Below are positions 9,337 to 19,184 of a stretch of 49,703 nucleotides of DNA, in pieces (the stretch's first letter is position 1; each line of letters starts with the position of its first letter). Made by a program: the position numbers and the translations under genes. The notes beneath the pieces were generated by a model that was not told where the DNA came from, searched no databases, and saw only the letters and a program-made list of their open reading frames with translations. The stretch is taken from positions 1 through 49,703 of the forward strand of contig NZ_WSTC01000040.1 of assembly GCF_009789195.1 (NCBI RefSeq), read 5' to 3'. The stretch is from Paenibacillus sp. MMS18-CY102 (lineage in GTDB: Bacteria; Bacillota; Bacilli; Paenibacillales; Paenibacillaceae).

Positions 9337-10545
9337 GTGTCGAAACCAAAGGTATTTGAAAAGCCAATAGGGGTTAAAGATTACTTGCCGCATGCGGTAG
9401 CGAAGCTGCGCCGAATTGAGCGGCAGGCGCTCGATTGCATGAGCCATTGGGGCTATGAGCAAATTATTACACCAACGATGGAATTCTATGATACGGTCGG
9501 TGTAGCGAGCGCTACGTCGGACCAGAAGCTGTTTAAGTTGCTTAATAATAGAGGAACGACACTTGTGCTCCGTTCCGACATGACGGCACCAATTGCACGT
9601 GTCGTCTCTTCCTTATTGAAGGAAGCTGCGTTTCCATTGCGCCTGTCGTACCATGCGAATGTATTCCGTGCGATTGAAGAAGAAGCGGGCCGGGATGCCG
9701 AGTTTTATCAAACAGGCGTTGAGCTCGTTGGCGATCCATCGGCAGAAGCAGATGCTGAAGTCGTAGCGCTGGCAATCGCATCGCTCAAAGCTGCAGGCGT
9801 GGAACGTTTCAAAATTGCTATCGGACATGTAGGCTTCTTAAATGGTTTATTCGAAGAAACATTGCCTAACCAGCCAGAGGCGCAAGAGGTGCTGAAAGCA
9901 TGCTTGCTCGGGCGCGACTATGTCGGCTATCGCGAGAAGCTGCGCGAGCTGAAGCTGGCTGATCCCGTGCAGCGTGAGCTTGAAGGCATTCTTCGGCTGC
10001 GCGGCGGCCAGGAAATTTGCGACCAAGCGATGGAAATGAGTGTAGATGCGACGGCAAAGTCGTCGATTAAACATTTGTGCGAAATCTGGGACGTACTGAA
10101 AGCGTATGGCGTATGCGATCACGTCCTGATCGACCTGACGATGATCGGGGACTTCTCGTATTATACGGGCATGACATTCGAGGGCTATGCAGCGGATTTG
10201 GGCTTCCCAGTCGTAAGCGGCGGGCGTTATGACAACTTGCTGACGCAGTTCGGGCGTCCGGCGCCAGCTACGGGCTTTGCGCTCAAGACGACGCGCATTC
10301 TTGAGCTGCTGGGCAGCGAGGAAGAGCAACAGCCAGAGCGTGTGCTGATTGGTTATGATGCGCAGGGGCGTGCAGCAGCGTTGGAGCAAGCGCAGTCGTT
10401 GCGTGCGCAAGGCGTTATTGCCGTGACGGTACGAATGGAATCAACGGAAGCGAAGGCAAGTGCGAATTCGGCGAAACAGAGCGGTTATGCTAAGTTTATC
10501 CCGTTCTTCGGAGCGCAAGAGGCGAAGGGAGAGCAATCGAAGTGA
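9337..10545 (+). CDS. hisZ: ATP phosphoribosyltransferase regulatory subunit HisZ
   Basis: HisRS-like protein of 402 residues without tRNA-charging function. It pairs with short-form HisG to form the first enzyme of histidine synthesis and carries its feedback control. Class II synthetase-like motifs are visible ([31 protein letters not shown]). GTG 9337 is chosen over GTG 9328 because AGAAGGGTGAG ends just upstream of it. First gene of the his operon; it overlaps hisG by 4 nt. No T-box or His-rich leader is evident in the 180 nt upstream. Confidence 0.93.
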   Translation: MSKPKVFEKPIGVKDYLPHAVAKLRRIERQALDCMSHWGYEQIITPTMEFYDTVGVASATSDQKLFKLLNNRGTTLVLRSDMTAPIARVVSSLLKEAAFPLRLSYHANVFRAIEEEAGRDAEFYQTGVELVGDPSAEADAEVVALAIASLKAAGVERFKIAIGHVGFLNGLFEETLPNQPEAQEVLKACLLGRDYVGYREKLRELKLADPVQRELEGILRLRGGQEICDQAMEMSVDATAKSSIKHLCEIWDVLKAYGVCDHVLIDLTMIGDFSYYTGMTFEGYAADLGFPVVSGGRYDNLLTQFGRPAPATGFALKTTRILELLGSEEEQQPERVLIGYDAQGRAAALEQAQSLRAQGVIAVTVRMESTEAKASANSAKQSGYAKFIPFFGAQEAKGEQSK

Positions 10546-11183
10546 GCGGACAGCAGGATATTTTGAAGGTAGCAATGCCCAAGGGGCGCATATATAAACA
10601 GGCATCGAAGCTGTTTCGTGAAGCTGGACTGCCGATTCCTGTCGATTTTGACGATTCGCGCAAGTTGATCATAGAGGTGCCGGACGCACGCATGGAATTC
10701 ATCATGGCGAAGCCAGTGGACGTTCCGACGTATGTCGAGTACGGTGTGGCGGACATTGGGATCGTCGGCAAAGACGTGTTGATGGAGGAAAGTAAGGACG
10801 TTTACGAGCTGCTCGATCTGGGCATTGCCAAATGCCGCATGTCCGTTATCGGGCTGCCCGACTGGAAGCCGGCGATTCATCCGCGTGTCGCGACGAAATA
10901 CCCCAACGTGGCTTCGCAATATTTTCGTGAGCTAGGCCAGCAGGTTGAAGTTATTAAGCTGAACGGCTCCATTGAGCTTGCACCGCTTATCGGGCTTGCT
11001 GACCGGATTGTAGATATGGTAGAAACGGGCCAAACGCTGCGGGAGAACGGATTGGTCGAGATGGAATCGATCTTCGGCATCACGAGCCGCCTTATTGCCA
11101 ACCGTGTGAGCTACCGGATGAAAAATGACCAAATTCAAAAGCTGTGCGACCTGCTGCAGCATACGTTGGCGGCTAAAGCCTAG
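10542..11183 (+). CDS. hisG: ATP phosphoribosyltransferase, short form
   Basis: Catalytic subunit of 213 residues joining ATP and PRPP, the first step of histidine synthesis. It is the short form lacking the C-terminal regulatory domain, consistent with HisZ next door. Motifs [10 protein letters not shown] at the N-terminus and a PRPP-binding [11 protein letters not shown] segment at about 161-171 are visible. GTG start overlapping the hisZ stop (GTGA) indicates translational coupling. Confidence 0.96.
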   Translation: MSGQQDILKVAMPKGRIYKQASKLFREAGLPIPVDFDDSRKLIIEVPDARMEFIMAKPVDVPTYVEYGVADIGIVGKDVLMEESKDVYELLDLGIAKCRMSVIGLPDWKPAIHPRVATKYPNVASQYFRELGQQVEVIKLNGSIELAPLIGLADRIVDMVETGQTLRENGLVEMESIFGITSRLIANRVSYRMKNDQIQKLCDLLQHTLAAKA

Positions 11184-11219
11184 ACGCAGCAAACGTAAAA
11201 CCTTTAGGGGGGCGAAACT

Positions 11220-12512
11220 ATGCGAATCATGCGAGCGGAGCAATTCAAGCTGGATCGGCAGGTCGAATACGGCACGCCAGAGCAAAATGAAGTCGTTCGG
11301 ACGATCGTTGAAGCGATTCGGACAGAGGGCGATGCGGCGCTTCTTCGCTATACGGAGCAGTTGGACCGCGTGAAGCTGGAACCTGCAACGCTGCGTGTAA
11401 CGGAACAAGAAATTAATGCAGCATATGATCGGGTAGATGCTGATTTTCTAGTGGCTATTCGAGAAGCTGCGGATAATGTACGCAAGTTCCATGAGAAGCA
11501 AATGCGCAACTCTTGGATCGACATGCAGCCAGACGGCACGATGCTGGGCCAGGTGCTGCGCCCGCTGAAGCGGGTCGGCGTTTATGTTCCTGGAGGCAAG
11601 GCGGCGTATCCTTCCTCTGTTCTTATGAATGTTATTCCAGCACAAGTAGCGGGCGTACCGGAGATTGTGATGGTGACGCCGCCTGCTACGGGTGGCAAGG
11701 AAGGCATTGATCCTTACATTCTAGTCGCAGCGGCTGAAGCCGGCGTGAAGGAAATGTACCGGATTGGCGGAGCGCAGGCGGTCGCTGCATTGGCTTATGG
11801 CACGGATACAATTGTACCAGTCGATAAAATCACGGGACCTGGCAACATCTACGTCGCGCTCGCCAAACGTACAGTATTCGGCGTTGTCGACATCGACAGC
11901 ATTGCTGGCCCGAGCGAGATCGCGGTGCTTGCCGATGATACGGCGGACGCATCATATGTAGCGGCTGACCTGCTGTCGCAGGCCGAGCATGACGAAATGG
12001 CTTCGGCTGTGCTCGTAACGCCATCGCAGCAGCTAGCGGAAGCGGTCGCTGCTGAGGTAGAGCGCCAACTGGCGCTCTTGCCTCGTGCGGACATCGCGCG
12101 CAGCTCCATTGATAGCTACGGCGCGGTATTGGTCGTCGATTCAATAGAAGCGGGCATCGACGTGATCAACAAGATGGCCCCAGAGCATCTGGAGGTGCTT
12201 ACGGCCGATCCGATGGCGCTGCTGCCTCACATTGAGAACGCCGGCGCGATATTCCTCGGGCCGTATAGCTCGGAGCCGGTCGGCGACTATTTTGCAGGGC
12301 CAAACCACATCTTGCCGACGAACGGCACGGCACGTTTCTCTTCGCCGGTGAATGTGGATGATTTCTTGAAAAAATCGAGCTTGATTTATTACAGCAAGGA
12401 AGCGTTGTTTGCCAATGGCGGGAAGATTATGGCGCTGGCGCGCCATGAAGGGCTTGAAGGGCACGCACGCGCGATTGAAATCCGGTTGGAAAAAGAGGGC
12501 GGCAAGGCGTAA
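11220..12512 (+). CDS. hisD: histidinol dehydrogenase
   Basis: Zn-dependent enzyme of 430 residues that oxidises L-histidinol twice to L-histidine using [24 protein letters not shown] and the catalytic PEHLEVL (near residue 321) are present. Ribosome site AGGGGGG before ATG 11220. Normal length. Confidence 0.97.
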   Translation: MRIMRAEQFKLDRQVEYGTPEQNEVVRTIVEAIRTEGDAALLRYTEQLDRVKLEPATLRVTEQEINAAYDRVDADFLVAIREAADNVRKFHEKQMRNSWIDMQPDGTMLGQVLRPLKRVGVYVPGGKAAYPSSVLMNVIPAQVAGVPEIVMVTPPATGGKEGIDPYILVAAAEAGVKEMYRIGGAQAVAALAYGTDTIVPVDKITGPGNIYVALAKRTVFGVVDIDSIAGPSEIAVLADDTADASYVAADLLSQAEHDEMASAVLVTPSQQLAEAVAAEVERQLALLPRADIARSSIDSYGAVLVVDSIEAGIDVINKMAPEHLEVLTADPMALLPHIENAGAIFLGPYSSEPVGDYFAGPNHILPTNGTARFSSPVNVDDFLKKSSLIYYSKEALFANGGKIMALARHEGLEGHARAIEIRLEKEGGKA

Positions 12513-12556
12513 TGTGCTGCATCTTGATGAAATAGGACAAATTAGGGGGCCTTTCC

Positions 12557-13156
12557 ATGGCAGAGCAAGTACAACGCGTTGCCGACGTGGCACGCAAAAC
12601 GAATGAAACGGACATCAAGCTGGCGCTTGGCGTCGACGGAAGCGGACAAGTAAAACTCGAAACGGATGTACCATTCCTGAATCATATGCTCGACCTGTTC
12701 GCTAAGCATGGCCAATTCGACCTGACGGTCGAAGCGCAAGGCGATATCGATATTGACGATCACCACACGGTAGAGGACATTGGCATTTGCCTCGGTCAGA
12801 CGCTCCAGGCGGCTCTGGGCGACAAACGCGGCATCAAGCGTTATGCAAGTGTATTCGTGCCAATGGACGAGGCTCTGGCGCAGGTTATCGTCGACCTGAG
12901 CAACCGCCCACATTTTGAATATCGGGCAGAATATCCTTCCCAGCAAGTAGGCAGCTTCTCTACTGAACTCGTTGAAGAGTTCCTGTGGAAGTTTGCATTG
13001 GAAGCGCGCATGACGCTGCATGTCATCGTGCACTATGGCAAGAACACGCATCACATGATCGAAGCGGTATTCAAAGCGCTTGGACGTGCGTTGGATGAAG
13101 CAACGAGCATTGACCCACGCGTACAAGGAGTGCCCTCGACGAAAGGGGTGCTGTAA
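12557..13156 (+). CDS. hisB: imidazoleglycerol-phosphate dehydratase
   Basis: Monofunctional 199-residue IGP dehydratase. Paired metal-binding motifs DDHHTVED and a second His cluster (KNTHHMIE) are intact, as is FLNHMLDLFAKHG. Ribosome site AGGGGG. It ends 3 nt before hisH. Confidence 0.97.
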   Translation: MAEQVQRVADVARKTNETDIKLALGVDGSGQVKLETDVPFLNHMLDLFAKHGQFDLTVEAQGDIDIDDHHTVEDIGICLGQTLQAALGDKRGIKRYASVFVPMDEALAQVIVDLSNRPHFEYRAEYPSQQVGSFSTELVEEFLWKFALEARMTLHVIVHYGKNTHHMIEAVFKALGRALDEATSIDPRVQGVPSTKGVL

Positions 13157-13159
13157 ACG

Positions 13160-13774
13160 ATGATCGCCATTATCGATTACGGCATGGGCAACCTGCACAG
13201 TGTGAATAAAGCAGTAGAACGTCTCGGCTACGAGACGGTCGTAACAGCGGACCCGGCGGCCATTCTGGCAGCAGATGGGGCAATCCTGCCCGGCGTAGGC
13301 GCGTTCGGCGATGCCATGGACAATTTGCGCGAGACAGGCCTTGAGTCGGTCGTTAAGCAATATGTTGCTTCAGGCAAACCGCTGCTCGGCATTTGCTTAG
13401 GGATGCAGCTGTTGTTCGATGAGAGTGAGGAGTATGGGCAGCATGCAGGCTTGGGACTATTGCCAGGCCGCGTCATCCGGTTCCAAGGGGATTACAAAGT
13501 GCCTCACATGGGCTGGAACAAGCTCGAAGTGCAGCAATCATCCCCATTGTTCGAAGGGCTCGAAGAAGGGCATGTGTACTTCGTTCACTCTTATCATGTT
13601 CAGCCAGCGCTGGCGAGCGACCTGCTTGCAACGGTAGATTATCATCAGCAAGTTACGGCCATCGTTGGCCGCGGCAATTTGTTCGGCATGCAGTTCCACC
13701 CAGAGAAAAGCGGCGACCTTGGCATGCAGCTGCTTGCAGGTTTCTTGAAACTGGCGGGATCAGCGAACCGGTAA
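13160..13774 (+). CDS. hisH: imidazole glycerol phosphate synthase, glutaminase subunit
   Basis: Class I glutamine amidotransferase of 204 residues supplying ammonia to HisF. Nucleophile Cys in LGICLGMQLLF (about 80) and the His-Glu dyad in FHPEKSGDLG (about 180-182) are present. Start ATG 13160 lies 3 nt after hisB. In B. subtilis hisA would follow; here only a 49-nt spacer and hisF do. Confidence 0.97.
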   Translation: MIAIIDYGMGNLHSVNKAVERLGYETVVTADPAAILAADGAILPGVGAFGDAMDNLRETGLESVVKQYVASGKPLLGICLGMQLLFDESEEYGQHAGLGLLPGRVIRFQGDYKVPHMGWNKLEVQQSSPLFEGLEEGHVYFVHSYHVQPALASDLLATVDYHQQVTAIVGRGNLFGMQFHPEKSGDLGMQLLAGFLKLAGSANR

Positions 13775-13823
13775 ATATTTCATTACTTCATTCACTGAGT
13801 ATTAGGAGAGAGGAGAGATCGGC

Positions 13824-14582
13824 ATGTTGGCCAAACGGATTATTCCATGCCTCGACGTGAAGGATGGACGCGTTGTCAAGGGGGTTAACTTCGTTAACCT
13901 GCGCGATGCGGGCGATCCCGTCGAATTGGCAGCTACATATGACCGTGAGGGTGCAGATGAGCTTGTGTTTCTGGACATCTCGGCTTCCGTAGAAGGCAGA
14001 GCGACGATGGTCGAGGTCGTGAAACGCACCGCTGGCGAGATTACGATTCCGTTTACTGTAGGCGGCGGCATCTCGCATGTGGACGATATGAAGCGGCTGC
14101 TTCGCGCAGGTGCAGACAAGATCGGAATTAACACAGCGGCGATTCGCAATCCGCAGCTCGTTTCGGACGGCGCACGGAAATTCGGCTCACAATGCATCGT
14201 TGTCGCGATTGATGCGAAATTCAACGAGGAGTGGGGCGAGTGGGAAGTGTTCACGCACGGCGGTCGCAACAGCACAGGCATTCGCGCGCTGGAATGGGTA
14301 CGCGAAGCGGAACGCCTTGGCGCTGGCGAATTGCTGTTGACGAGCATGGATGCTGACGGCACGAAGGATGGCTTCGACGTGAAGCTAACGCGCGCGGTAT
14401 CGGAACTCGTGAGCATCCCGGTTATCGCTTCCGGAGGCGCTGGTCGCGTGGAGCATTTCTACGACGTATTCGCAGAAGGCAAAGCGGACGCGGGGCTTGC
14501 GGCAACGATTTTCCACTATAAAGAAATGACGATTCAAGAAGTGAAAGACGATTTGAAGCGTAAAGGGGTCGAAGTACGATGA
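13824..14582 (+). CDS. hisF: imidazole glycerol phosphate synthase, cyclase subunit
   Basis: TIM-barrel cyclase of 252 residues. [12 protein letters not shown] (Asp near 11) and VAIDAKF (Asp near 130) carry the two catalytic Asp residues; [12 protein letters not shown] and the C-terminal ASGGAG phosphate loop are also typical of HisF, not of its paralogue HisA. Ribosome site AGGAGAGAGGAGA. The stop overlaps the hisIE start (ATGA). Confidence 0.97.
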   Translation: MLAKRIIPCLDVKDGRVVKGVNFVNLRDAGDPVELAATYDREGADELVFLDISASVEGRATMVEVVKRTAGEITIPFTVGGGISHVDDMKRLLRAGADKIGINTAAIRNPQLVSDGARKFGSQCIVVAIDAKFNEEWGEWEVFTHGGRNSTGIRALEWVREAERLGAGELLLTSMDADGTKDGFDVKLTRAVSELVSIPVIASGGAGRVEHFYDVFAEGKADAGLAATIFHYKEMTIQEVKDDLKRKGVEVR

Positions 14583-15286
14583 GCGACAACCAAACGGCAG
14601 CTGCGGCATCGATAGAGGAGCTGCAGCAGCGCATCAAGTGGGACAAGGACGGACTGGTTGCTGCAATCGTTCAGGACGCTGTTAGCAAAGAGGTCGTTAT
14701 GCTGGCTTACATGAATGCTGAGTCGCTTAAGCTGTCGATTGAGAGCGGCGAGACTTGGTTCTGGAGCCGTTCGCGCAGCGAGCTGTGGCATAAGGGCGCA
14801 ACGAGCGGCCATACGCAGCCGATCCGTTCTATCCATTATGACTGTGATGCGGACACGCTGCTTGTACGCGTGGACCAAAACGGTGCAGCTTGCCATACGG
14901 GACGATATTCGTGCTTCTTCAACCCAATCGTGGAAGAGCAGCCTGCGGTCGAGGGTGCGCAAGACGTACAGGGAGATCGATTCCGCATGCTCAATGAGCT
15001 GGAGGCGATCATTTCCAAGCGTTATGCAGAACGTCCAGAAGGCGCGTATACGACGTATTTGTTCGAGAAGGGTCTCGATAAAATACTAAAGAAGTTCGGC
15101 GAAGAGTCAATTGAAGTTGTGATTGCTGCCAAAAACGGAGACAACGAAGAGTTGCGGAGCGAGACGAGCGACCTGCTGTTCCACCTCATGGTGCTGCTGC
15201 GCGAACGCGGCATTTCGCTCGATGACGTCATGGCTGAGCTAGGCGCCCGCCACAACAAGCCGACGACGAATAAAATGAACCGTTAG
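14579..15286 (+). CDS. hisIE: phosphoribosyl-AMP cyclohydrolase / phosphoribosyl-ATP pyrophosphatase
   Basis: Fused bifunctional protein of 235 residues doing steps 2 and 3 of histidine synthesis. The N-terminal HisI part has the metal-binding DCDADTLLV and [10 protein letters not shown] segments (to about 110). The C-terminal HisE part (about 140-235) has the MazG-like [14 protein letters not shown] helix. ATGA overlap with hisF. Confidence 0.97.
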   Translation: MSDNQTAAAASIEELQQRIKWDKDGLVAAIVQDAVSKEVVMLAYMNAESLKLSIESGETWFWSRSRSELWHKGATSGHTQPIRSIHYDCDADTLLVRVDQNGAACHTGRYSCFFNPIVEEQPAVEGAQDVQGDRFRMLNELEAIISKRYAERPEGAYTTYLFEKGLDKILKKFGEESIEVVIAAKNGDNEELRSETSDLLFHLMVLLRERGISLDDVMAELGARHNKPTTNKMNR

Positions 15287-15324
15287 GGCAGGCCATAACG
15301 TAACAAGAAGCGGGAGGCAAGCAG

Positions 15325-16131
15325 ATGCTTATTGATTACCATACGCATCATGAGCGGTGCGGCCATGCGGTGGGCAAGCTGGAGGAATACGTGAAGCAAG
15401 GCATTGCGATCGGCTTGCACCAAATCGGGCTGTCCGACCATATGCCGCTGCTGCACGTCAATCCAGACGAGTATTATCCGGAGATGGCAATGCCGATGGC
15501 GGAGCTCCCTCGTTATGTTGAGGAAGCTTTCTCGCTAAAGGAAAAGTACAAAGGCCAGATCGACGTTCGCGTTGGGCTGGAGGGTGATTATATCGAGGGC
15601 TCTGAGGAGAAGATAGAAGCAATCATAAATGCCTATCCGTGGGATTATGTGATTGGTTCCGTTCACTTCCTTGGCACATGGGACATTACTGACTTCCGGC
15701 AGACGCAAGGCTGGGAAGGCCGTGATCCAATGGCGGTTTACGAACAGTACTATGATGCGATCATTAAAGCAACAAAGACAGGCTTCTATGATTACATCGG
15801 CCACATTGATGTGATCAAGCGATTTGGCTTTAAGCCAGAAGGCGATGTGACCGCGCTCGAGAACGCTGCATTGGAGGCCGTGCAACGGAGCGGGATGGCT
15901 ATTGAGCTCAATGCATCAGGCCTACGCCATGCTTGTGCAGAGATGTTTCCAGGCAGGCGAATGCTAAATTACGCCAAGGAATTAGGCATTCCGATTACGA
16001 TCGGCTCAGATGCCCATTCCCCTGCTAGATTGGCAGAAAATTTGGAACAAGCGCGTGTATGTCTGAAAGAGGCCGGTTTTGTACAGCTGGCGACGTTTGA
16101 GCGCCGAATTAGAACGATGGTCGATTTTTGA
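15325..16131 (+). CDS. hisJ: histidinol-phosphatase, PHP family
   Basis: PHP-fold metallophosphatase of 268 residues that makes histidinol from its phosphate. The metal site begins at YHTHHERCGHA; further ligands are seen in SDHMPLLH, GSVHFLG and GSDAHSP. Normal length. Ribosome site GGGAGG. It sits 38 nt after hisIE as the last operon gene. hisC (aminotransferase) is not in the window, as in B. subtilis where it lies elsewhere. Confidence 0.94.
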   Translation: MLIDYHTHHERCGHAVGKLEEYVKQGIAIGLHQIGLSDHMPLLHVNPDEYYPEMAMPMAELPRYVEEAFSLKEKYKGQIDVRVGLEGDYIEGSEEKIEAIINAYPWDYVIGSVHFLGTWDITDFRQTQGWEGRDPMAVYEQYYDAIIKATKTGFYDYIGHIDVIKRFGFKPEGDVTALENAALEAVQRSGMAIELNASGLRHACAEMFPGRRMLNYAKELGIPITIGSDAHSPARLAENLEQARVCLKEAGFVQLATFERRIRTMVDF

Positions 16132-16155
16132 ATTATTCTGTATTCGATGTATAAT
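16128..16155 (+). promoter_or_regulatory. sigma-A type promoter for prs
   Basis: TTGAAT, 16-bp spacer, TATAAT; the -35 overlaps the hisJ stop. A second, weaker set (TTGTCG at 16160, 19 bp, TATAAT at 16185) lies just downstream. Confidence 0.7.
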
Positions 16156-16216
16156 AAGTTTGTCGAACAAGCTGTAATAGTAAATATAATGTGGTTCAAA
16201 CGCTCAGGAGGGTATC

Positions 16217-17167
16217 ATGTTAAGCGACAAGTTGCGTATTTTTTCGGGTTCGTCCAACCCGGAATTAGCCGAGAAGATTGCGGCGGAGTTGGGACTCCAG
16301 CTCGGTGCCATTAAGCTATCCCGGTTCAAAGGCGGCGAGATCTACGTCAACTACGAAGAAGGGATCCGGAACTGCGACGTTTTCCTCGTGCAATCATTAT
16401 CGCATCCAATCAACGATCATTTCGTCGAGTTGTTGATTATGATCGATGCAGCGAAGCGGGCGTCCGCAAGGACGATCAACGTCATTATGCCGCACTATGG
16501 TTATGCACGCCAAGAACGTAAAGCAGCGCCGCGCGAGCCGATTTCGGCCAAAATGGTGGCGGACGTACTGACTACGGTCGGTGCTCATCGTGTCGTGACG
16601 ATCGATCTGCACGCACCAGCAATCCAAGGCTTCTTCAATATCCCGGTTGACCATCTGACGGCGCTTGATACAATCAGCGACTATCTGAAGAAGAAAGACA
16701 TCAAGAATCCAATTGTCGTATCACCTGATGCGGGTCGGGCATCGACTGCAGAGATGCTGGCCAACTACTTGGATTGCCCTTTCGCGATGATGATCAAGAA
16801 ACGGCCTGCGCATAATGAATCGGTCATTACGCATGTCATCGGCGATGTCGAAGGAAAGACCCCGATTATTATCGAGGACTTGATCGATACGGGCAGTACG
16901 ATTGTTAACGTTGTTGAGGGACTGAAGGAACGCGGCGCAGAGGATATCTTCGTATGCGCGACGCATCCGTTGTTCTCCGGCAACGCCCTACAGCGTTTGG
17001 ATCACCCGAATATTAAAGAAGTAGTCGTAACCGACTCGATCGCGCTTCCGAGCCACCGCCCGGAACGTTTCAAAGTACTGACTGTTGCTCCGATGCTAGC
17101 TGACGCTACGCGGATCATCATGCAGGGCGGATCGATCAGTACGCTCTTCAAAAACGCTGGCGTTTAA
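16217..17167 (+). CDS. prs: ribose-phosphate pyrophosphokinase
   Basis: PRPP synthetase of 316 residues; PRPP feeds HisG/HisZ encoded just upstream as well as purine, pyrimidine, NAD and Trp synthesis. The metal/ATP segment DLHAPAIQGFFNIPVDHL, the pyrophosphate loop SPDAGRA and the ribose-phosphate loop IIEDLIDTGSTI are intact. Ribosome site CAGGAGG. It has its own promoter and a strong terminator. Confidence 0.97.
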   Translation: MLSDKLRIFSGSSNPELAEKIAAELGLQLGAIKLSRFKGGEIYVNYEEGIRNCDVFLVQSLSHPINDHFVELLIMIDAAKRASARTINVIMPHYGYARQERKAAPREPISAKMVADVLTTVGAHRVVTIDLHAPAIQGFFNIPVDHLTALDTISDYLKKKDIKNPIVVSPDAGRASTAEMLANYLDCPFAMMIKKRPAHNESVITHVIGDVEGKTPIIIEDLIDTGSTIVNVVEGLKERGAEDIFVCATHPLFSGNALQRLDHPNIKEVVVTDSIALPSHRPERFKVLTVAPMLADATRIIMQGGSISTLFKNAGV

Positions 17168-17180
17168 GCCGGCAAACCTA

Positions 17181-17219
17181 GGAAAATCGCGGGACGCAGC
17201 ATGCGCCCGCGATTTTTCC
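17181..17219 (+). terminator. terminator after prs
   Basis: Stem GGAAAATCGCGGG / CCCGCGATTTTTCC around a GC-rich loop, 13 nt after the prs stop. Confidence 0.85.
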
Positions 17220-17255
17220 GCTTTTTCCATCCTGTAACGATGGGCGGCGCTGTGA

Positions 17256-17261
17256 TATAAT
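17256..17261 (+). promoter_or_regulatory. candidate -10 (extended) for the TPR gene
   Basis: TGATATAAT gives an extended -10; the hexamer at 17 bp upstream (TGTAAC) is a poor -35. Confidence 0.45.
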
Positions 17262-17299
17262 CGTGACAACATTAGACGATAACGGGAGGTGCCTTGCAT

Positions 17300-19057
17300 A
17301 TGAAAGAGAAGCAACGCGCGGTTTCGGGCAAGCCAGCAAAGATAATACCAGTACAATGGGACGCGACGTACTTCTTCGAGCGGGCCGTTCGGTCGCTAGA
17401 TCGATATCATTATGACAAGGCACTGAAGAATTTTAAGCGCGCCGCTCATTTTGAGCCGGAAAATCCGGTTAACCATTGCAATATGGCAGGGATTTTGTCG
17501 GAACTTGGAAACTATGAGGAATCGAATAAGATTCTAAAATGGATCGTCGACGAGCTTGACCCGACGATGACGGAGTGCCATTTTTATATGGCTAACAACT
17601 ATGCCAATATGGAAATGTATGAAGCGGCGGAAGATTCGCTCGTTCAGTATTTGGAAGAGGATGACGAGGGGCATTTCATCGACGAAGCCGAGGAAATGAT
17701 GGAGCTGCTTACCTTCGAGCTGGCTCGGCCGACGAAGCAGGCAAACATTAAATCGCTTGGCGGGATGCGCGAGCATGACCAAGCCCGCGTGCTGCTCGAG
17801 GAAGGCAAGTTCGCACAAGCAGTAAAGCTGCTGGAGGATATCGTCGAACAGCATCCAGAGTTCTCTGCAGCACGGAATAATCTTGCGCTTGCATTCTACT
17901 ATATGGGCCAATTTGACAAGGCAATGCAAACGATCTTGAAGGTGCTGGAGCTAGACGAGGGCAATCTGCATGCCTTATGTAATCTGGCAATCTTCTATCA
18001 GCACGGTGGGGAGCGGGAGAAGCTGGCAAACATGCTGGGCTTGCTTCGCAAAACCTATCCATTCCACCAAGAGCATGCGTTTAAGCTGGCAACGACGCTT
18101 GGCATTCTTGGCGACCACGAAGGGGCCTATCGCCATTTCAGCCGGTTGATCCGGACGAGCGGCAATGTAGATGGCAGCCTATGCCATTACGCGGCTGTTG
18201 CAGCTTGCCAAACGGGCCGTTATGCCGAAGCGGAGAAGCTGTGGCAACAAGGGAAAGCGGTGGATCCACAGTCAGAAGTGGCGCCTTATTATTTGGATTA
18301 CTTAGCTGAAGTCAAGGCAAAGGGGCAACAGCCTGCCCCTGTCAGCTATCATTATCATTTGCCGTTTGAAGAACAGATTAAACTGTGGGAACGCCTTCCG
18401 GGAGAAGCGATTCCAGAACGGTTTAAGCGTGACCCCCTGGTACGCTCCTCCTTCTTCTGGGCGCTGCGCCATGGCGACCGCCAGACGAAGCTGCAGGTGA
18501 TACAGGCGCTTGGCATGATCGGCGATGATGAAGTGCGCGAAGCGCTTCATGCGTTCCTGAAAGAGCCGCAGGAAGAGGACGATCTCAAGCGAATTGCGCT
18601 GCTTGTCCTTCGCTCGATTGGCGATACGGAATCGGTAGAAGCAGTGTTCGGCGGCGAACCAACAATAGTAGAACCCCGGCGTATCCCAACACGGTTGCCA
18701 GTTTGGGAGGACAGTTGGCAGGACGTGCTGGAGGAGGCGCTTCGGCGAATGCGCCCAAGCTATGATTTGGTGCAGCAGCATGACCTATTAACGTTATGGA
18801 TTGAATTCCTTTCTCGCATCTATCCGGATGTGCCGAAGATAGGCAAGCCGGGCGGATGGGCAGCAGCGCTCGAATACTGGACAGCGAAGATGCATAGCCG
18901 GCCGGTTTCCTTTGAGGAAGTTGCGCGCCGTTATGAGACGTCAGCCGCTACAGTAAGTAAGCATGCACGCCGGATCGATGAAGTATGCGGCATTCAGGAT
19001 AAAATGCGTTCCGCAAACGCTGTGCTCCAAACACGCCCAATAGATGGCCAAGAGTAG
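17300..19057 (+). CDS. tetratricopeptide-repeat protein (YvcD-like)
   Basis: Cytosolic protein of 585 residues. At least four TPR-like helical pairs lie in the first 280 residues (YDKALKNFKRAA, NYEESNKIL, FAQAVKLLED and FDKAMQTILKVLELD register). The part at about 370-440 looks like HEAT-type helices (VREALHAFLKEPQEEDDLKR). The end (about 535-575, EVARRYETSAATVSKHARRID) resembles a helix-turn-helix. ATG 17300 is preferred to TTG 17294 because GGGAGGTG stands 8 nt upstream. In B. subtilis a TPR gene (yvcD) also precedes trxB. The role is unknown; a scaffold or regulator is possible. Confidence 0.8.
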   Translation: MKEKQRAVSGKPAKIIPVQWDATYFFERAVRSLDRYHYDKALKNFKRAAHFEPENPVNHCNMAGILSELGNYEESNKILKWIVDELDPTMTECHFYMANNYANMEMYEAAEDSLVQYLEEDDEGHFIDEAEEMMELLTFELARPTKQANIKSLGGMREHDQARVLLEEGKFAQAVKLLEDIVEQHPEFSAARNNLALAFYYMGQFDKAMQTILKVLELDEGNLHALCNLAIFYQHGGEREKLANMLGLLRKTYPFHQEHAFKLATTLGILGDHEGAYRHFSRLIRTSGNVDGSLCHYAAVAACQTGRYAEAEKLWQQGKAVDPQSEVAPYYLDYLAEVKAKGQQPAPVSYHYHLPFEEQIKLWERLPGEAIPERFKRDPLVRSSFFWALRHGDRQTKLQVIQALGMIGDDEVREALHAFLKEPQEEDDLKRIALLVLRSIGDTESVEAVFGGEPTIVEPRRIPTRLPVWEDSWQDVLEEALRRMRPSYDLVQQHDLLTLWIEFLSRIYPDVPKIGKPGGWAAALEYWTAKMHSRPVSFEEVARRYETSAATVSKHARRIDEVCGIQDKMRSANAVLQTRPIDGQE

Positions 19058-19184
19058 CAGCACCGTGCATATTGCCTCGGAATAAGCGTGATTGATGGTC
19101 CTCCTTAGCGGGTATCCTAGGGTAGGACAGCATATCGTGGGCTGCCTGCCTTGTGGCGGCAGGCCGCTTTCAGGAGGTTTGGCA

